Below are positions 34,428 to 44,088 of a DNA stretch of 64,000 nucleotides, piece after piece (within the stretch, counting starts at the first letter, position 1; the number at the start of each line of letters is the position of its first letter). The position numbers and the translations under genes are program-made. The notes below the pieces were generated by a model, which saw only the letters and a list, made by a program, of their open reading frames with translations, was not told the DNA's origin and ran no database searches. Origin of the DNA: Parapedobacter luteus (GTDB lineage Bacteria; Bacteroidota; Bacteroidia; Sphingobacteriales; Sphingobacteriaceae); assembly GCF_900168055.1 (NCBI RefSeq), contig NZ_FUYS01000011.1, positions 1 through 64,000 of the forward strand. The letters run 5' to 3'.

Positions 34428-35123
34428 TTACCGACCCCTGCCGCCCAATACTTCGTCTACCATGCCGAATTCCCTGGCTTCATCTGCGGTCATCCAGTAA
34501 TCGCGATCAGCCAACTTATCCACTACTTCGTAGTCCTGCCCGCTGTGATTGGCAATGATTCGATAAAGCTCCTGCTGTATTTTCAAGGTCTGCCGGATGC
34601 TGATGTCCATATCCGCTGCCGTTCCCTGCATACCACCAGACGTCTGGTGGATCATCACGCGTGCATGAGGCAAGGCGGCGCGTTTGCCGGCGGCTCCGGC
34701 GCTGAGCAGCACTGCGCTCATGGATAACGCGATGCCCGTACAGATTGTGGCTACGTCGGGGCCGATGTATTGCATGGTATCATAGATACCCAGTCCGGCG
34801 TAGACTGATCCGCCTGGCGAATTGATGTATAATTGGATATCTTTTTTCGCGTCGGCTGATTGTAAAAAGAGCAGTTGGGCTTGAATGATATTAGCTACGC
34901 GATCATCTACAGGCTCACCGAGGAAGATAATGCGGTCGACCATGAGGCGCGAAAACACATCCATTTGAGCGACGTTAAGCTGGCGTTCTTCGGTAATGTA
35001 CGGCGTCAGGGCTACAGGCATGACGTAGGCTGATGCCCGTGAAAGATAGTGATCGACATACATGCCATTGATGCCGTGATGCTGCACGGCATACCGGCGA
35101 AATTCATTGTGATTGATAGTCAT
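34428..35123 (-). CDS. clpP: ATP-dependent Clp protease proteolytic subunit
   Basis: The 231-residue protein contains the ClpP core: INSPGGSVYAGLGIYDTMQY, the nucleophile Ser in GIALSMSAVLL, the His in RVMIHQTSGG, and the Asp in LADRDYWMTADEA. It forms the barrel protease that works with ClpX or ClpA. No clpX or tig gene is adjacent, so this may be an additional ClpP paralogue; the N-terminus is longer than usual. Confidence 0.95.
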   Translation of the reverse strand: MTINHNEFRRYAVQHHGINGMYVDHYLSRASAYVMPVALTPYITEERQLNVAQMDVFSRLMVDRIIFLGEPVDDRVANIIQAQLLFLQSADAKKDIQLYINSPGGSVYAGLGIYDTMQYIGPDVATICTGIALSMSAVLLSAGAAGKRAALPHARVMIHQTSGGMQGTAADMDISIRQTLKIQQELYRIIANHSGQDYEVVDKLADRDYWMTADEAREFGMVDEVLGGRGR

Positions 35124-35209
35124 AGTATACGTTGTTAACGATTAAACATAGGCGTCCCTTCACGCCCATTGAAGAGCATGCCAGCACTATTAAGCCAAAA
35201 AATCAACGG

Positions 35210-35482
35210 TTATCGCTGTTGGAAGATGCGTAGTACCTTATCACGGAACGCGCGATGACGTGGCGCAGTAAACAGTGTCCGGTGCATGGCCTCCAATTCA
35301 TGCCGCAATCGTTGCCGGCCGTAGGCTCGGATGATATGGTAAGTCTTCCGTTGCCAGTGGACATCCTCACGTAGCGCCGGATATAAAAGGAGGCTGGCCT
35401 CAAAAAGTAGCCGCTGCTCGTCGGAGGCATGTCCAAGCAGACAATCTTCCGCCATCTGCAAATTATCCAGCAAAGTCTTCAT
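35210..35482 (-). CDS. Small hypothetical protein following an ECF sigma factor
   Basis: The 90-residue protein is helical and charged (LLDNLQMAEDCLLGHASDEQ at the start). It overlaps the end of the upstream sigma-factor gene by 20 bases, so the two are translationally coupled. Its position and size suggest a cytoplasmic anti-sigma-like partner, but there is no zinc-binding motif and no membrane helix. This is inference from context. Confidence 0.65.
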   Translation of the reverse strand: MKTLLDNLQMAEDCLLGHASDEQRLLFEASLLLYPALREDVHWQRKTYHIIRAYGRQRLRHELEAMHRTLFTAPRHRAFRDKVLRIFQQR

Positions 35483-35993
35483 AATGTAACGATTTTTCTT
35501 TGACCACTTGTTTTACTTTTTGTAGGCATTTAAATTTCTGAACGGTTGCAGAGCGCGTGCTTGAAAAACCGAAACGATGTGCCAGCTCCTCCATATCCAA
35601 CTTTTCGTAATAAAAGGCAGTAAGCATGTCCATACACCTGCGACCTGCGGCCTGCAACAACCGAAGAATACGTTTGCTTGACACGGTTTCATCGGCCGAA
35701 ACGCCATCCGCCCAATCCGTGTTTACGTCATCGTCACCAAATCCGGCCATCAGTTGATCCAACGACGCGTATCGCTGATTTTCTTGATATCGCTTAGTCC
35801 AGAGATGCCGCACTATCCCGAAGATATAAGCCTCCTCCCCTTGCCGCAAAGTGAGTTGTCCATCGCGCATTTTCTCGTAATAAACCAACAAGGCTTCGTG
35901 GAACACATCTTTCGCTTCTTCTAATGTTCCATCCCGCTTGGCTACATAACGAGCCACTAATGGAAAAACGCGCTTATAAAGTGCCGTCGTCAT
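35463..35993 (-). CDS. ECF-type RNA polymerase sigma factor
   Basis: The 176-residue protein has a sigma-2 region (EEAKDVFHEALLVYYEKMRD, EEAYIFGIVRHLWTKRYQEN) and a sigma-4 HTH (LDMEELAHRFGFSSTRSATV). It is independent of the guide-associated sigma factor at 30082 and has ordinary ECF length. Its targets are unknown; the downstream overlapping gene is the likely regulator. Confidence 0.88.
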   Translation of the reverse strand: MTTALYKRVFPLVARYVAKRDGTLEEAKDVFHEALLVYYEKMRDGQLTLRQGEEAYIFGIVRHLWTKRYQENQRYASLDQLMAGFGDDDVNTDWADGVSADETVSSKRILRLLQAAGRRCMDMLTAFYYEKLDMEELAHRFGFSSTRSATVQKFKCLQKVKQVVKEKSLHYEDFAG

Positions 35994-36246
35994 AAAGTCC
36001 TTTTACTACTATGTGCTTTTTTCATGCAAAATATCACCCAAACTTACCATTTATCCGCCACTTTTTTTGCCCCTGGCAAGCTATCAAAACAATAACAGGA
36101 TTGCGCTTGTTAGCACGTATATAGTGAGCAAGTATATACCGGATGCTGCGGGGACGATTGCCACTTTTTACCGAGATAGTTAATGTCGTTATTAGGTAGA
36201 CGGACCAGCTTCATTGCCATCTAAAAGCAGAAAACAATTTATTCAA

Positions 36247-37473
36247 ATGAAAATAGCGTACATCTCCACTTGTCAGCCTCGGGAATGCGGTCTGGCCACA
36301 TTCAATGAAAATTTACTGCAAGCGGTAAATCATTATCTGCCGTTTAACGCATCGGGCAGCTTTATGGTCGCCCTCAACGACTCAGATGATAAATATCAAT
36401 ACGACTACGACAATCGGGTAAAATTTGTCATCGCTCAGGAACACCTGGCGGACTATCAGGCCGCGGCGTCGTTCATTAATCGAAGTGGCGCTGATATGTG
36501 CTGCATCCAACATGAATTCGGGATATTCGGCGGGCGTAGCGGTGCTCACCTACTTACGTTGACCAGCGCTTTGCAAATGCCTTATACCGTTATCTTACAT
36601 ACCGTCCTTGAGCGCCCGGATCCGGTTCAGCTTTTCATAACCAGGAAACTCGCCGACGGAGCGGCCAAAGTCATTGTCATGAGTAAAAAAGCCGTCCAGC
36701 TGCTGCGCGAGGCTTACCGGATACCACTGGGAAAGATCAGTTCCATCCCCCACGGTGTACCCGATTTCGAGAAGCCGGACATTCAAACCATAAAACAGCA
36801 GCTGGAGCTCCCCATCGGGAAGATACTGCTCACCTTCGGCTTGATCGGCCCCAGTAAAGGATTGGAAACCGTAATCAGAGCGCTTCCTACTATCCGCGAA
36901 CAACATCCCGATGCAAAATATGTGATCCTCGGTAAAACCCACCCGGGCGTGCTGAAGCGCTCGGGCGAAGACTACCGCGATAGTTTAAAATTGCTGGCTG
37001 CCCAGCTCGGTGTGGAGAAGCATCTGTTGTTTATTTCTAAATTTGTGGATGAGCAAGACCTACACGCCTACCTGTCGGCATGTGATATCTATTTGACCCC
37101 TTATCCAAACGAGGCTCAAATCACCAGCGGGACGCTTTCGTATGCCGTGGGAGCTGGTGCCGCTGTGGTTTCTACACCATATTGGCATGCCCAGGAGCTC
37201 CTAAAGAGCAACCGCGGCAAACTCTTCAATTTCAATGACCACAGCCAGTTGTCAGCGATTGTCAATAACCTGCTCAGTAACCCCGCAGAATTGAACAAAC
37301 TAAAACAGAACGCCTTCCGGCACGGACTGTCTTTGCGCTGGCCCAAGATAGGCAAGCAATATACCCAATTATTTAAAGCAAATGCCGAAACGACATCGCC
37401 TACTTTACTTACCGAAAATACGCTCATGAAGGTAACGTCGCTCACGCGCCCGCTGTCTTGGAAAACGTACTGA
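36247..37473 (+). CDS. Glycosyltransferase, GT-B fold (GT4 type)
   Basis: From the ATG at 36247 the protein begins KIAYISTCQPRECGLATFNE, a donor/acceptor loop typical of GT-B enzymes, and has the GT4 C-terminal half: LLTFGLIGPSKGLETVIRAL, AKYVILGKTHPG and DIYLTPYPNEAQITSGTLSY. It transfers a sugar from a nucleotide donor. It lies about 5 kb from the main glycan cluster and could contribute to the same product. Donor and acceptor are unknown. Confidence 0.88.
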   Translation: MKIAYISTCQPRECGLATFNENLLQAVNHYLPFNASGSFMVALNDSDDKYQYDYDNRVKFVIAQEHLADYQAAASFINRSGADMCCIQHEFGIFGGRSGAHLLTLTSALQMPYTVILHTVLERPDPVQLFITRKLADGAAKVIVMSKKAVQLLREAYRIPLGKISSIPHGVPDFEKPDIQTIKQQLELPIGKILLTFGLIGPSKGLETVIRALPTIREQHPDAKYVILGKTHPGVLKRSGEDYRDSLKLLAAQLGVEKHLLFISKFVDEQDLHAYLSACDIYLTPYPNEAQITSGTLSYAVGAGAAVVSTPYWHAQELLKSNRGKLFNFNDHSQLSAIVNNLLSNPAELNKLKQNAFRHGLSLRWPKIGKQYTQLFKANAETTSPTLLTENTLMKVTSLTRPLSWKTY

Positions 37474-37487
37474 TGGCCAAAAAAAGA

Positions 37488-37513
37488 GCCGCCCCGATAT
37501 GTATCGAGGCGGC
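37488..37513 (-). terminator. GC-rich hairpin with T run on the minus strand
   Basis: GCCGCC and GGCGGC, extended by CGATA/TATCG, form a strong stem around a two-base loop. On the minus strand it is followed by seven T. The only neighbouring gene that ends here is on the plus strand, so its role is unclear. Confidence 0.5.
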
Positions 37514-37677
37514 CGCCCCAATGGGGTTAGGGGCTATCAACCTAAACCTATGCATTCCATAGCAATTCCGATGCCAAAAACACAGACAATTGGCTATAGG
37601 TATTTTTTTTGTGTTATCTATCGAAATATGCCGTTCTTTGTCAATCGTACCGCAATAACCAAAGGTACGCATGGCCA

Positions 37678-38361
37678 ATGAATACATTTGCAGAACAAGT
37701 CATCCACTTCAATCGAAACCTAACGTTTGCGGATCACTTACCCGACGATGTGCAGTTACTGAATCCTTTTCGGGAAAACGAGGAAATTATGTCGGTGACG
37801 GCGGCATTTTACAGCAAGTTCTACAACGACGCCCACGAACGAACATTGATTCTTGGTATTAATCCCGGCAGGCTCGGCGGCGGGGCCACAGGGATACCCT
37901 TCACCGATTCCAAACGGCTTACGCAGGTATGTGACATTCCCGTCTCGTCCATCAGTACACACGAGCCGTCCTCTGTATTTATCTATGAAGTTATCCGCCA
38001 GTACGGTGGTGCGGCGGCCTTCTACAGCCGTTATTTCATCAACTCGGTATGTCCCCTCGGATTTATCCGGTTAAATAACAGAGGCAATTGGATCAATTGC
38101 AATTACTACGACGACGAACGCCTGTTTACGACCATGAAGCCTTTTATCATTTCCAGCCTTAAAAAACAGATTGACTTTGGCATCGACACCACAAAATGTT
38201 TCATTCTGGGTAAAAAGAACGCGAAGTATTTCGAAATTATCAATGCGGAAGAAAAGTTATTTGATTCGTTTGTTGCCCTTGATCATCCGCGCTTTATTGA
38301 ACAATATCGTTCAAAGCATCGCCAGGATTACATTAGCCACTATCTTCAATGCTTGGCATAG
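37678..38361 (+). CDS. Uracil-DNA glycosylase-superfamily protein (SMUG1/DUF4918-like)
   Basis: From the ATG at 37678 the 227-residue product has the UDG motif 1 equivalent in LILGINPGRLGGGATGIPFT and a later FINSVCPLGFIRLNNRGNWI, characters of the single-strand-selective uracil glycosylase-like DUF4918 family. It would remove damaged bases in the cytoplasm. Activity on uracil is an inference from the family. Confidence 0.78.
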   Translation: MNTFAEQVIHFNRNLTFADHLPDDVQLLNPFRENEEIMSVTAAFYSKFYNDAHERTLILGINPGRLGGGATGIPFTDSKRLTQVCDIPVSSISTHEPSSVFIYEVIRQYGGAAAFYSRYFINSVCPLGFIRLNNRGNWINCNYYDDERLFTTMKPFIISSLKKQIDFGIDTTKCFILGKKNAKYFEIINAEEKLFDSFVALDHPRFIEQYRSKHRQDYISHYLQCLA

Positions 38362-38370
38362 CAAAAGCGA

Positions 38371-38398
38371 AGCCCGTAAACGTGCGTGTTTACGGGCT
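38371..38398. terminator. Perfect hairpin between convergent genes
   Basis: AGCCCGTAAAC and GTTTACGGGCT are perfect arms around a six-base centre (GTGCGT). It lies between the ends of the UDG-like gene and the DUF4142 gene and can serve both. Confidence 0.75.
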
Positions 38399-38428
38399 CA
38401 GGCAAGTATTGATAATGCGGTTTGCCGT

Positions 38429-39031
38429 TTAGGGCATTATACGTTGCGTCGTGGTCGTGTCTGTTGTATCCACGGCATCACGCAATGCTCTGGCTTCTTC
38501 CTGATGATGCTTCAATGTAGGCAGCGTTTTAGACGCAAATGCTTTTAGATCGGCATTTTGTGCATCCGACGAAGCGTCCTCAAACATGGATACCACCTTG
38601 TCATGATCCTTCACCATCAGGTCGATATATTCACGGTCGAACTCAGCGCCGGACTTCTCGCGTAGCTTGCGTTGCTTTTCTACATGTTCTTCGCTGATCA
38701 CCGGCGGCAGGGTAATATTGTGCTTACTGGCGATGGTCATTAACTCGTCGTTGGCCTTTTGGTGGTCGTTCACCATTTTTTGCGCAAAATCCTTGATGCG
38801 CTGGTCCGTAGCCTTCTCCAAAGCCAGCTTGCCAAGTTCCACTTCGGCTAATCCGGCATCGGCTGCCTTTACGGCAAAGTCAGCATCGCTATTGTTGGTC
38901 ATTGCGGTAGTGTCATTCACATCCTGAGCCTGATCCACACTGTCACTTGCCGTGCGCTGATTAGCATTGTTGCATGCCAACATTGCCATACTTGATATCA
39001 ATACGATCATTAAACATTTTAACGTTCTCAT
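38429..39031 (-). CDS. DUF4142 lipoprotein
   Basis: The 200-residue protein has a lipobox (SSMAMLACNN). The mature domain DFAVKAADAGLAEVELGKLA, then FAQKMVNDHQKANDELMTIA, is the DUF4142 four-helix (ferritin-like) signature. Members are induced by stress in several phyla but have no proven activity. It leads a minus-strand group of envelope and stress genes. Confidence 0.92.
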   Translation of the reverse strand: MRTLKCLMIVLISSMAMLACNNANQRTASDSVDQAQDVNDTTAMTNNSDADFAVKAADAGLAEVELGKLALEKATDQRIKDFAQKMVNDHQKANDELMTIASKHNITLPPVISEEHVEKQRKLREKSGAEFDREYIDLMVKDHDKVVSMFEDASSDAQNADLKAFASKTLPTLKHHQEEARALRDAVDTTDTTTTQRIMP

Positions 39032-39108
39032 AAGCTTTCAATTTTGATAAGTTTGTTGGATTCTATTCTATTTGATTCTATTCTATAGTTAATTGATATG
39101 CAATGGTT

Positions 39109-39738
39109 CTAAGGCCGCTTCACGATACCGGCTACCAGGCTCTTCCATTGCGGGTACGAAAGCCCCAGCTTGGCTCCCAGACCCACCATGGTGTTTCTTG
39201 TATTGTCGACAACCGAGTCTGTATCGGTATTGACTACTTCGTTCCTGCCGTGGTACCTGGCTATCACCCGATGGCCTTGCCGCTCAACGACAATGGTCGA
39301 ACTGGCTACGTCTTTAAAAAAATGAGCGGTATCGTCGTTCAACTTCAACGGGTTATTGGTGGGCCGAAGGGTTATCGAACACCGTTCTCCCATCGGTCCA
39401 TTTTCTTCCGTAATGTCTTCAACCTCCACCCAATCGTAGCCGTCGCCTGCAGACGGGCCCGGACCGGGAATATCGATGCGGATCCTGTCGCCTTCCTCGG
39501 GGCGTGATTTGACAGCTTCGCCGCCATATCGGTCTGTAAGCACGAATGACGAGACGGGCACTTCAGCAATTTGGTACCAATTGTTCACGTCAAACAGCCG
39601 ACTTTTCGCCAGCAAAAAGAAATTGCTGGCACTTTGGTCGTCAGGAAGGTCGATATGCGCATCCAGATCGACCTGCTTTCCGGTATATTGAGGAGGCACC
39701 GAGGGGTCCCCCATGGTTTTACGTTGTTCTGTCATCAT
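39109..39738 (-). CDS. Conserved hypothetical protein
   Basis: The 209-residue protein has no signal peptide or membrane helix. Readable stretches include FFLLAKSRLFDVNNWYQIAE and GDRIRIDIPGPGPSAGDGYD, WVEVEDI. Proteins like this are widespread and unnamed in Sphingobacteriales. It lies 18 bases after the acidic protein gene, so the two are probably one transcript. Confidence 0.75.
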   Translation of the reverse strand: MMTEQRKTMGDPSVPPQYTGKQVDLDAHIDLPDDQSASNFFLLAKSRLFDVNNWYQIAEVPVSSFVLTDRYGGEAVKSRPEEGDRIRIDIPGPGPSAGDGYDWVEVEDITEENGPMGERCSITLRPTNNPLKLNDDTAHFFKDVASSTIVVERQGHRVIARYHGRNEVVNTDTDSVVDNTRNTMVGLGAKLGLSYPQWKSLVAGIVKRP

Positions 39739-39756
39739 ATCTACTTTTGGTGGTTA

Positions 39757-40422
39757 TTAGCCGCTGGTCTCCGTTGGGTCATCTGACTGGATTTGCTTAT
39801 CCCCCAGTGGATCACGCTCATCCACAGGGGGCACGTCCTCCGGCTCCATCGGACTATTCGGATCATCCCAAATCGGTTCATCATCGTCGCGCCGCGGATC
39901 CTCAAATGGAGGGACTTCCACGTCCGAGTCTTCGTCTTCGTCCTCGGGGCCGTCAATGGTGTTATCCATATTTTCTAAAATTGGATTATCATCGCCTCCC
40001 GCATCGTCACGTACAGGATACCCTTCTTCATCCAAGTCGACCCGTTCGTCTTCTGGTGTTTCGGCCAGCGCCTCATCCGTTTCGTCAAGCCGCGCATAGC
40101 TGTCCGCCGCCACCTCTGCGTCCAACTCTTCGAGTTCTCCTTTCAGCTCGCTTCGTTTGTCGCGGTATTCATCGGGCGTGTACGGGTTTTCTTCATCATA
40201 AGTTGAGTTATCATCTTCACCATCCGGAGCGGCGGTGTCATACGGGTCGGGATGCTGGTATTCGGCATCTTCGGTCTCGACGTCCAGTTCGAAGCTATTT
40301 TCTTCTTCATTAAACCGCAGGTCTTCGCCTGTTGGTTCTCTTGTTTCGTCTGTATCCGCTACATCGAGCGGAATTACAGGCGGGTTTTTCCGATTATCTG
40401 GTATCATCACTTCTTTTTTCAT
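39757..40422 (-). CDS. Highly acidic, low-complexity hypothetical protein
   Basis: The 221-residue protein is dominated by Asp and Glu with many Pro, and has few hydrophobic residues (for example GPEDEDEDSDVEVPPFEDPR). It is likely disordered in solution. It may act in protection from desiccation or by binding cations, but this is inference. It is coupled to the gene at 39109. Confidence 0.75.
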   Translation of the reverse strand: MKKEVMIPDNRKNPPVIPLDVADTDETREPTGEDLRFNEEENSFELDVETEDAEYQHPDPYDTAAPDGEDDNSTYDEENPYTPDEYRDKRSELKGELEELDAEVAADSYARLDETDEALAETPEDERVDLDEEGYPVRDDAGGDDNPILENMDNTIDGPEDEDEDSDVEVPPFEDPRRDDDEPIWDDPNSPMEPEDVPPVDERDPLGDKQIQSDDPTETSG

Positions 40423-40571
40423 GATTTAAATCACATACTGCGCCAGTATCGCATTGTGCCAGCTTTCGCGCCAATGCGTGGGATTCCTCATACAATCCTT
40501 CCGCAGGAAATGGGGTCTTTTGGACGATCCTGTTCGTTTTTGTGGTTTAGTTGTTTGCAAAAAAGCACACC

Positions 40572-41339
40572 TCAGCGAAGCGTCTTCATGGCTTGGAGTA
40601 ATTTTTCTTGAACGGCCAGCCGCGTATCCGGGTAGTTTTGTTCATCGACCCACACTGAAACAGAAATCTTGTACCCGTCCGGTTCCAGCATACTGATGCC
40701 TATCAGGTAATTGGTATTGACTAATAAATCGCCTGCTGTACGCAATGCACCAATCAACACCTGCTTAGCATGCTCGAAATCGATTTCATACGTCACTTTC
40801 AGCTCCATGTCGAGCCGGCGCTTGCCAGCTTGGCTCATATTAATAATAACTTCGTTGGAGAGTTTGCTGTTGGGCACGATGACGGTGCGATAATCGCGCG
40901 TCAGCATGACGGTGTAAAACAACTGGATAGATGTCACTTCTCCTTCCTGCCCTTGAGTAAAGATCAAATCGCCGACACGGAAAGGCTTGAGCATGAGAAT
41001 GAGTACACCGCTGGCAAAGTTTTGCAAGGTGCCCGATAGCGCAAGCCCGGCCGCAACGCCGAAGGAACCCACCAAAGCCGCAAACAGCGTCATCTGCAAG
41101 CCCATCACTTGAATGACCAAGAGAATCAGTAACACCCGTAAGGCCATGACAATCAAACTGGAAAGGAAAACTTCCAGCGTCGGATCCCAATCTTTCTGTG
41201 TAATCTTCCTTTTTACCCAACCCGAGAGCAGTCTAATCAACCACATGCCCGCAACGAGCACGAGAATGCCAAGTACAACACGCGGCGCCTGATGGATAAA
41301 CCATTCGACAAACCGTGCATAAAGTCTTTCGATATCCAT
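40572..41339 (-). CDS. Small-conductance mechanosensitive channel, MscS family
   Basis: From the ATG at 41339 the 255-residue protein has three membrane helices. The pore helix is ALVGSFGVAAGLALSGTLQN, followed by the MscS beta domain (FRVGDLIFTQGQEGEVTSIQ, TVIVPNSKLSNEVIIN) and the alpha/beta tail. It releases solutes under hypo-osmotic shock. Length is close to the E. coli protein. Confidence 0.95.
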   Translation of the reverse strand: MDIERLYARFVEWFIHQAPRVVLGILVLVAGMWLIRLLSGWVKRKITQKDWDPTLEVFLSSLIVMALRVLLILLVIQVMGLQMTLFAALVGSFGVAAGLALSGTLQNFASGVLILMLKPFRVGDLIFTQGQEGEVTSIQLFYTVMLTRDYRTVIVPNSKLSNEVIINMSQAGKRRLDMELKVTYEIDFEHAKQVLIGALRTAGDLLVNTNYLIGISMLEPDGYKISVSVWVDEQNYPDTRLAVQEKLLQAMKTLR

Positions 41340-41657
41340 AAGCTTTTTGTATGTGCCTGACCTATGCAAAAAGCCTACCCACTCCGTATATCCATCCCCT
41401 ACATTCGCATATAAGCGCACTGTACTAAATACTGCATAAGAGTGTCGACATTTCAAAAAACGATGTTTTGTAATGCCGAATAGCCGGCGCCCCCATCACC
41501 AAACTACCGGAGCGCCACGCATGCCTGACTAGGCGATTTTGAGGACAAAACAGCCTTTTAAGCTGGCATGCCGCTGTCGTACAAATCATGGCACCGTCTG
41601 TGCATTCGTATATACGCAATAAACAGAGTTGACAACATAATACTAAACAGAACAATT
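41340..41657. other. 318-base divergent intergenic stretch
   Basis: This separates the MscS gene from the small membrane protein genes. It should carry both promoters, but I found no clean TAnnTTTG element, repeat or RNA-like hairpin. Confidence 0.4.
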
Positions 41658-41909
41658 ATGGCACTGCAAGAAAATCCGCAACACCAAGAAGGACAAACCA
41701 CGAAGGCAATCGAAGAACAAACCGCCAAATTACCCTCTAAACTGTTTCTCTGTGCAGCATTGGCAGCTATGGGCGTATCACTGGCGTTGAAGTGTGCAGG
41801 GCACAAACACACAGCGTTATTTGTCGGGCAATGGGCAGCACCTTTTCTATTACTGGGCACGTATAATAAAATCGTGAAAACACAGGGCCACGACCAGCAA
41901 GATAGTTAA
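41658..41909 (+). CDS. Small hypothetical membrane protein
   Basis: From the ATG at 41658 the 83-residue product has a polar head rich in Gln and Glu and two hydrophobic segments (LFLCAALAAMGVSLALKCAG and ALFVGQWAAPFLLLG). One base separates its stop from the next gene, indicating an operon. Function is unknown. Confidence 0.7.
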   Translation: MALQENPQHQEGQTTKAIEEQTAKLPSKLFLCAALAAMGVSLALKCAGHKHTALFVGQWAAPFLLLGTYNKIVKTQGHDQQDS

Positions 41910-41910
41910 G

Positions 41911-42303
41911 ATGAGTCGATGGCTAAATCTGCGCAATAGGGGTGTATTGGGCAATGCCTTCCTTTTTCAAGGAGCTTATTTCATCATCACCGGGATATGG
42001 CCATTGCTCAACATGGAGAGTTTTTTGGTAGCTACAGGCCCAAAGCAAGACACATGGCTTGTGGAAATGGTGGGGCTATTGGCAGCCTCCATTGGCCTCA
42101 CCTTTATTGTAGCAAGCCTGAGAAAACAGCGTCTGCCCATGCTGCTCGGCTACAGTGCCGCATTGAGTTTCCTGGTGATGGACATCCTGTATGTCGCACG
42201 CGGGGATATCAGCCGCGTCTACCTATTGGATGCGGCCATACAGGCTATCTTTATCGCTGCGATAACTTTTTTTGGAGCCCGGAAGCCTGAACAAAACAAA
42301 TAA
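41911..42303 (+). CDS. Hypothetical four-helix membrane protein
   Basis: The 130-residue protein has four hydrophobic helices (for example FLFQGAYFIITGIWPLLNME and LVEMVGLLAASIGLTFIVAS). It sits between a small membrane protein and a carbamoyltransferase gene that begins 12 bases later. Function is unknown. Confidence 0.75.
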   Translation: MSRWLNLRNRGVLGNAFLFQGAYFIITGIWPLLNMESFLVATGPKQDTWLVEMVGLLAASIGLTFIVASLRKQRLPMLLGYSAALSFLVMDILYVARGDISRVYLLDAAIQAIFIAAITFFGARKPEQNK

Positions 42304-42315
42304 CCAGCTTTCAAT

Positions 42316-44088
42316 ATGTATACATTAGGAATCAACGCAGTCTTTCACGACACAGCGGCCTGCATTGTCAAAGACGGGCAATTGCTTGCAGCCGTGGAAG
42401 ACGAGCGCTTCACACGCATCAAACATGGGAAACGACCTATACCGTTTTCCACCTATGAATTGCCATTTCATGCCATCGATTACTGCTTACAGGTGGCCGG
42501 AATCCATCTGAAGGATGTTGACCAAGTGGTATATTCGTTTGACCCCTATCTGCTCATCGATGAAAATCAGGCTGCCAGCCCAAACATCGCCATCCCGTTT
42601 CACTTAAAAGACTGGGAACCGGCTGATCCACAACCCTGGGAGGGCCTCTTCCTTTCGTCTATTATCAATGCATCAGCACAACTTGTAGATGGCTATCCTC
42701 ACCATCTTCAGCGACGATTCAGGGAAGCCAGCCAAGCAGACTGGGACTGGCACTTCGTTGAACATCATCTTTCCCATGCAGCAAGCGCATACCTGCCGTC
42801 GCCTTTTGAAGATGCAGCGGTGATGGTATTGGATGGCCGCGGTGAAATCGCAACCACCTCCTATCACGTAGGGCAGCAGCAAAGTTTAACCCGGATTGGC
42901 CAGGTAAACTTACCGCACTCGCTGGGCCTACTGTACGAAGAAGTGACCAGTTACCTCGGGTTCCTCCATTCCTCAGACGAGTACAAAGTAATGGCGTTGG
43001 CATCCTACGGCAAGCCTACTTATGCAAAAGACTTCCGGGACATGATTTACTTGAGCGAAAATGGCCAATACCGCATCCAACAGACGCAGCTTGAAGCGCG
43101 CTTCGGGCCTGCCCGGCTACGACATGCTGCCCTCACCAATCATCATTTCGATATTGCCCGTTCGCTTCAATACGTGCTGGAAGAAACGGTACTGGAATTG
43201 GCATTGTGGCTGCATAGCGAAACCAAACAACGCTACTTGACCATGGCTGGCGGTGTGGCGCTCAATTGCGTGCTCAATGCCCGTATCCGTGACGATGGCC
43301 CGTTCGAAAAGGTGTGGGTACAGCCTGCGGCAGGAGATTCGGGAACGGCCTTGGGCGCCGCACTTTGGGCAGATGCCAAGCTACGCGGCGAGCGCCAAAA
43401 AGCATTTATAATGAGCCACGCCTACTGGGGGCCGGCTTATGAGGATGATGTAATCGCCGATTTCTTGGAGAAAGCAAAAGTTCCGTACACGCGAATGGAG
43501 CGCGTTGCCGAGGAGACTGCCCAGCTATTGGCGGCTAATCGCATCGTTGGATGGTTTCAGGGCGCGATGGAATATGGACCAAGGGCGTTGGGCAGCCGCT
43601 CAATCCTGGCTTCACCGGTGCTCCCGGAAATGCAAGCCTGGCTCAATGAAGTGAAGGACCGTGAAGATTTCCGTCCGGTGGCGCCGGTCGTGACCGAAGA
43701 AGACGCTCCGTTGTGGTTTATGAATGCACAGCAATCGCCCTTCATGCTTTTCGTCAATCAAGTACCCCCCGCTAGGGCAGCCTTGATACCGGCGGTAAAA
43801 CATGTAGATGGCACAGCTCGCATACAGACTGTAAATCGTGAACAAAACCCGCTGTATTATGATTTGCTGAGGGCTTTCGAGCAGATCACGGGGATTCCGG
43901 TGCTGATCAACACTTCGTTTAATACCGTAGGTCGGCCTATCGTCTGCAGCCCGCGGGATGCCTTGGAGTGCTTCTGGACCTCGCCGTTTGACGTATTGAT
44001 TATGGGATCGTTCTTAATTTCAAAACAATATGGAAACAAAGATATCAGTGGTCATTCCCACATACAAACGGCCTCGGCTTTTGGTTAG
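42316..44088 (+). CDS. Carbamoyltransferase (NodU/CmcH family)
   Basis: The 590-residue protein has the Kae1-like N-terminal half (LGINAVFHDTAACIVKDGQL, HHLSHAASAYLPSPFE, MAGGVALNCVLNARIRDDGP) and the carbamoyltransferase C-terminal half (EYGPRALGSRSILASPVLPE, GIPVLINTSFNTVGRPIVCS). It transfers a carbamoyl group, typically to a hydroxyl of a sugar or natural product. Its neighbours are glycosyltransferases, so a carbamoylated glycan is likely. Its 3' end overlaps the GT2 gene by 59 bases. Confidence 0.93.
   Translation: MYTLGINAVFHDTAACIVKDGQLLAAVEDERFTRIKHGKRPIPFSTYELPFHAIDYCLQVAGIHLKDVDQVVYSFDPYLLIDENQAASPNIAIPFHLKDWEPADPQPWEGLFLSSIINASAQLVDGYPHHLQRRFREASQADWDWHFVEHHLSHAASAYLPSPFEDAAVMVLDGRGEIATTSYHVGQQQSLTRIGQVNLPHSLGLLYEEVTSYLGFLHSSDEYKVMALASYGKPTYAKDFRDMIYLSENGQYRIQQTQLEARFGPARLRHAALTNHHFDIARSLQYVLEETVLELALWLHSETKQRYLTMAGGVALNCVLNARIRDDGPFEKVWVQPAAGDSGTALGAALWADAKLRGERQKAFIMSHAYWGPAYEDDVIADFLEKAKVPYTRMERVAEETAQLLAANRIVGWFQGAMEYGPRALGSRSILASPVLPEMQAWLNEVKDREDFRPVAPVVTEEDAPLWFMNAQQSPFMLFVNQVPPARAALIPAVKHVDGTARIQTVNREQNPLYYDLLRAFEQITGIPVLINTSFNTVGRPIVCSPRDALECFWTSPFDVLIMGSFLISKQYGNKDISGHSHIQTASAFG

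Noticed and set aside
37442-37687. A minus-strand 81-codon frame before the UDG-like gene
   Set aside because: It overlaps the end of the glycosyltransferase gene and a hairpin, and the translation shows no signal peptide, domain or coupling.
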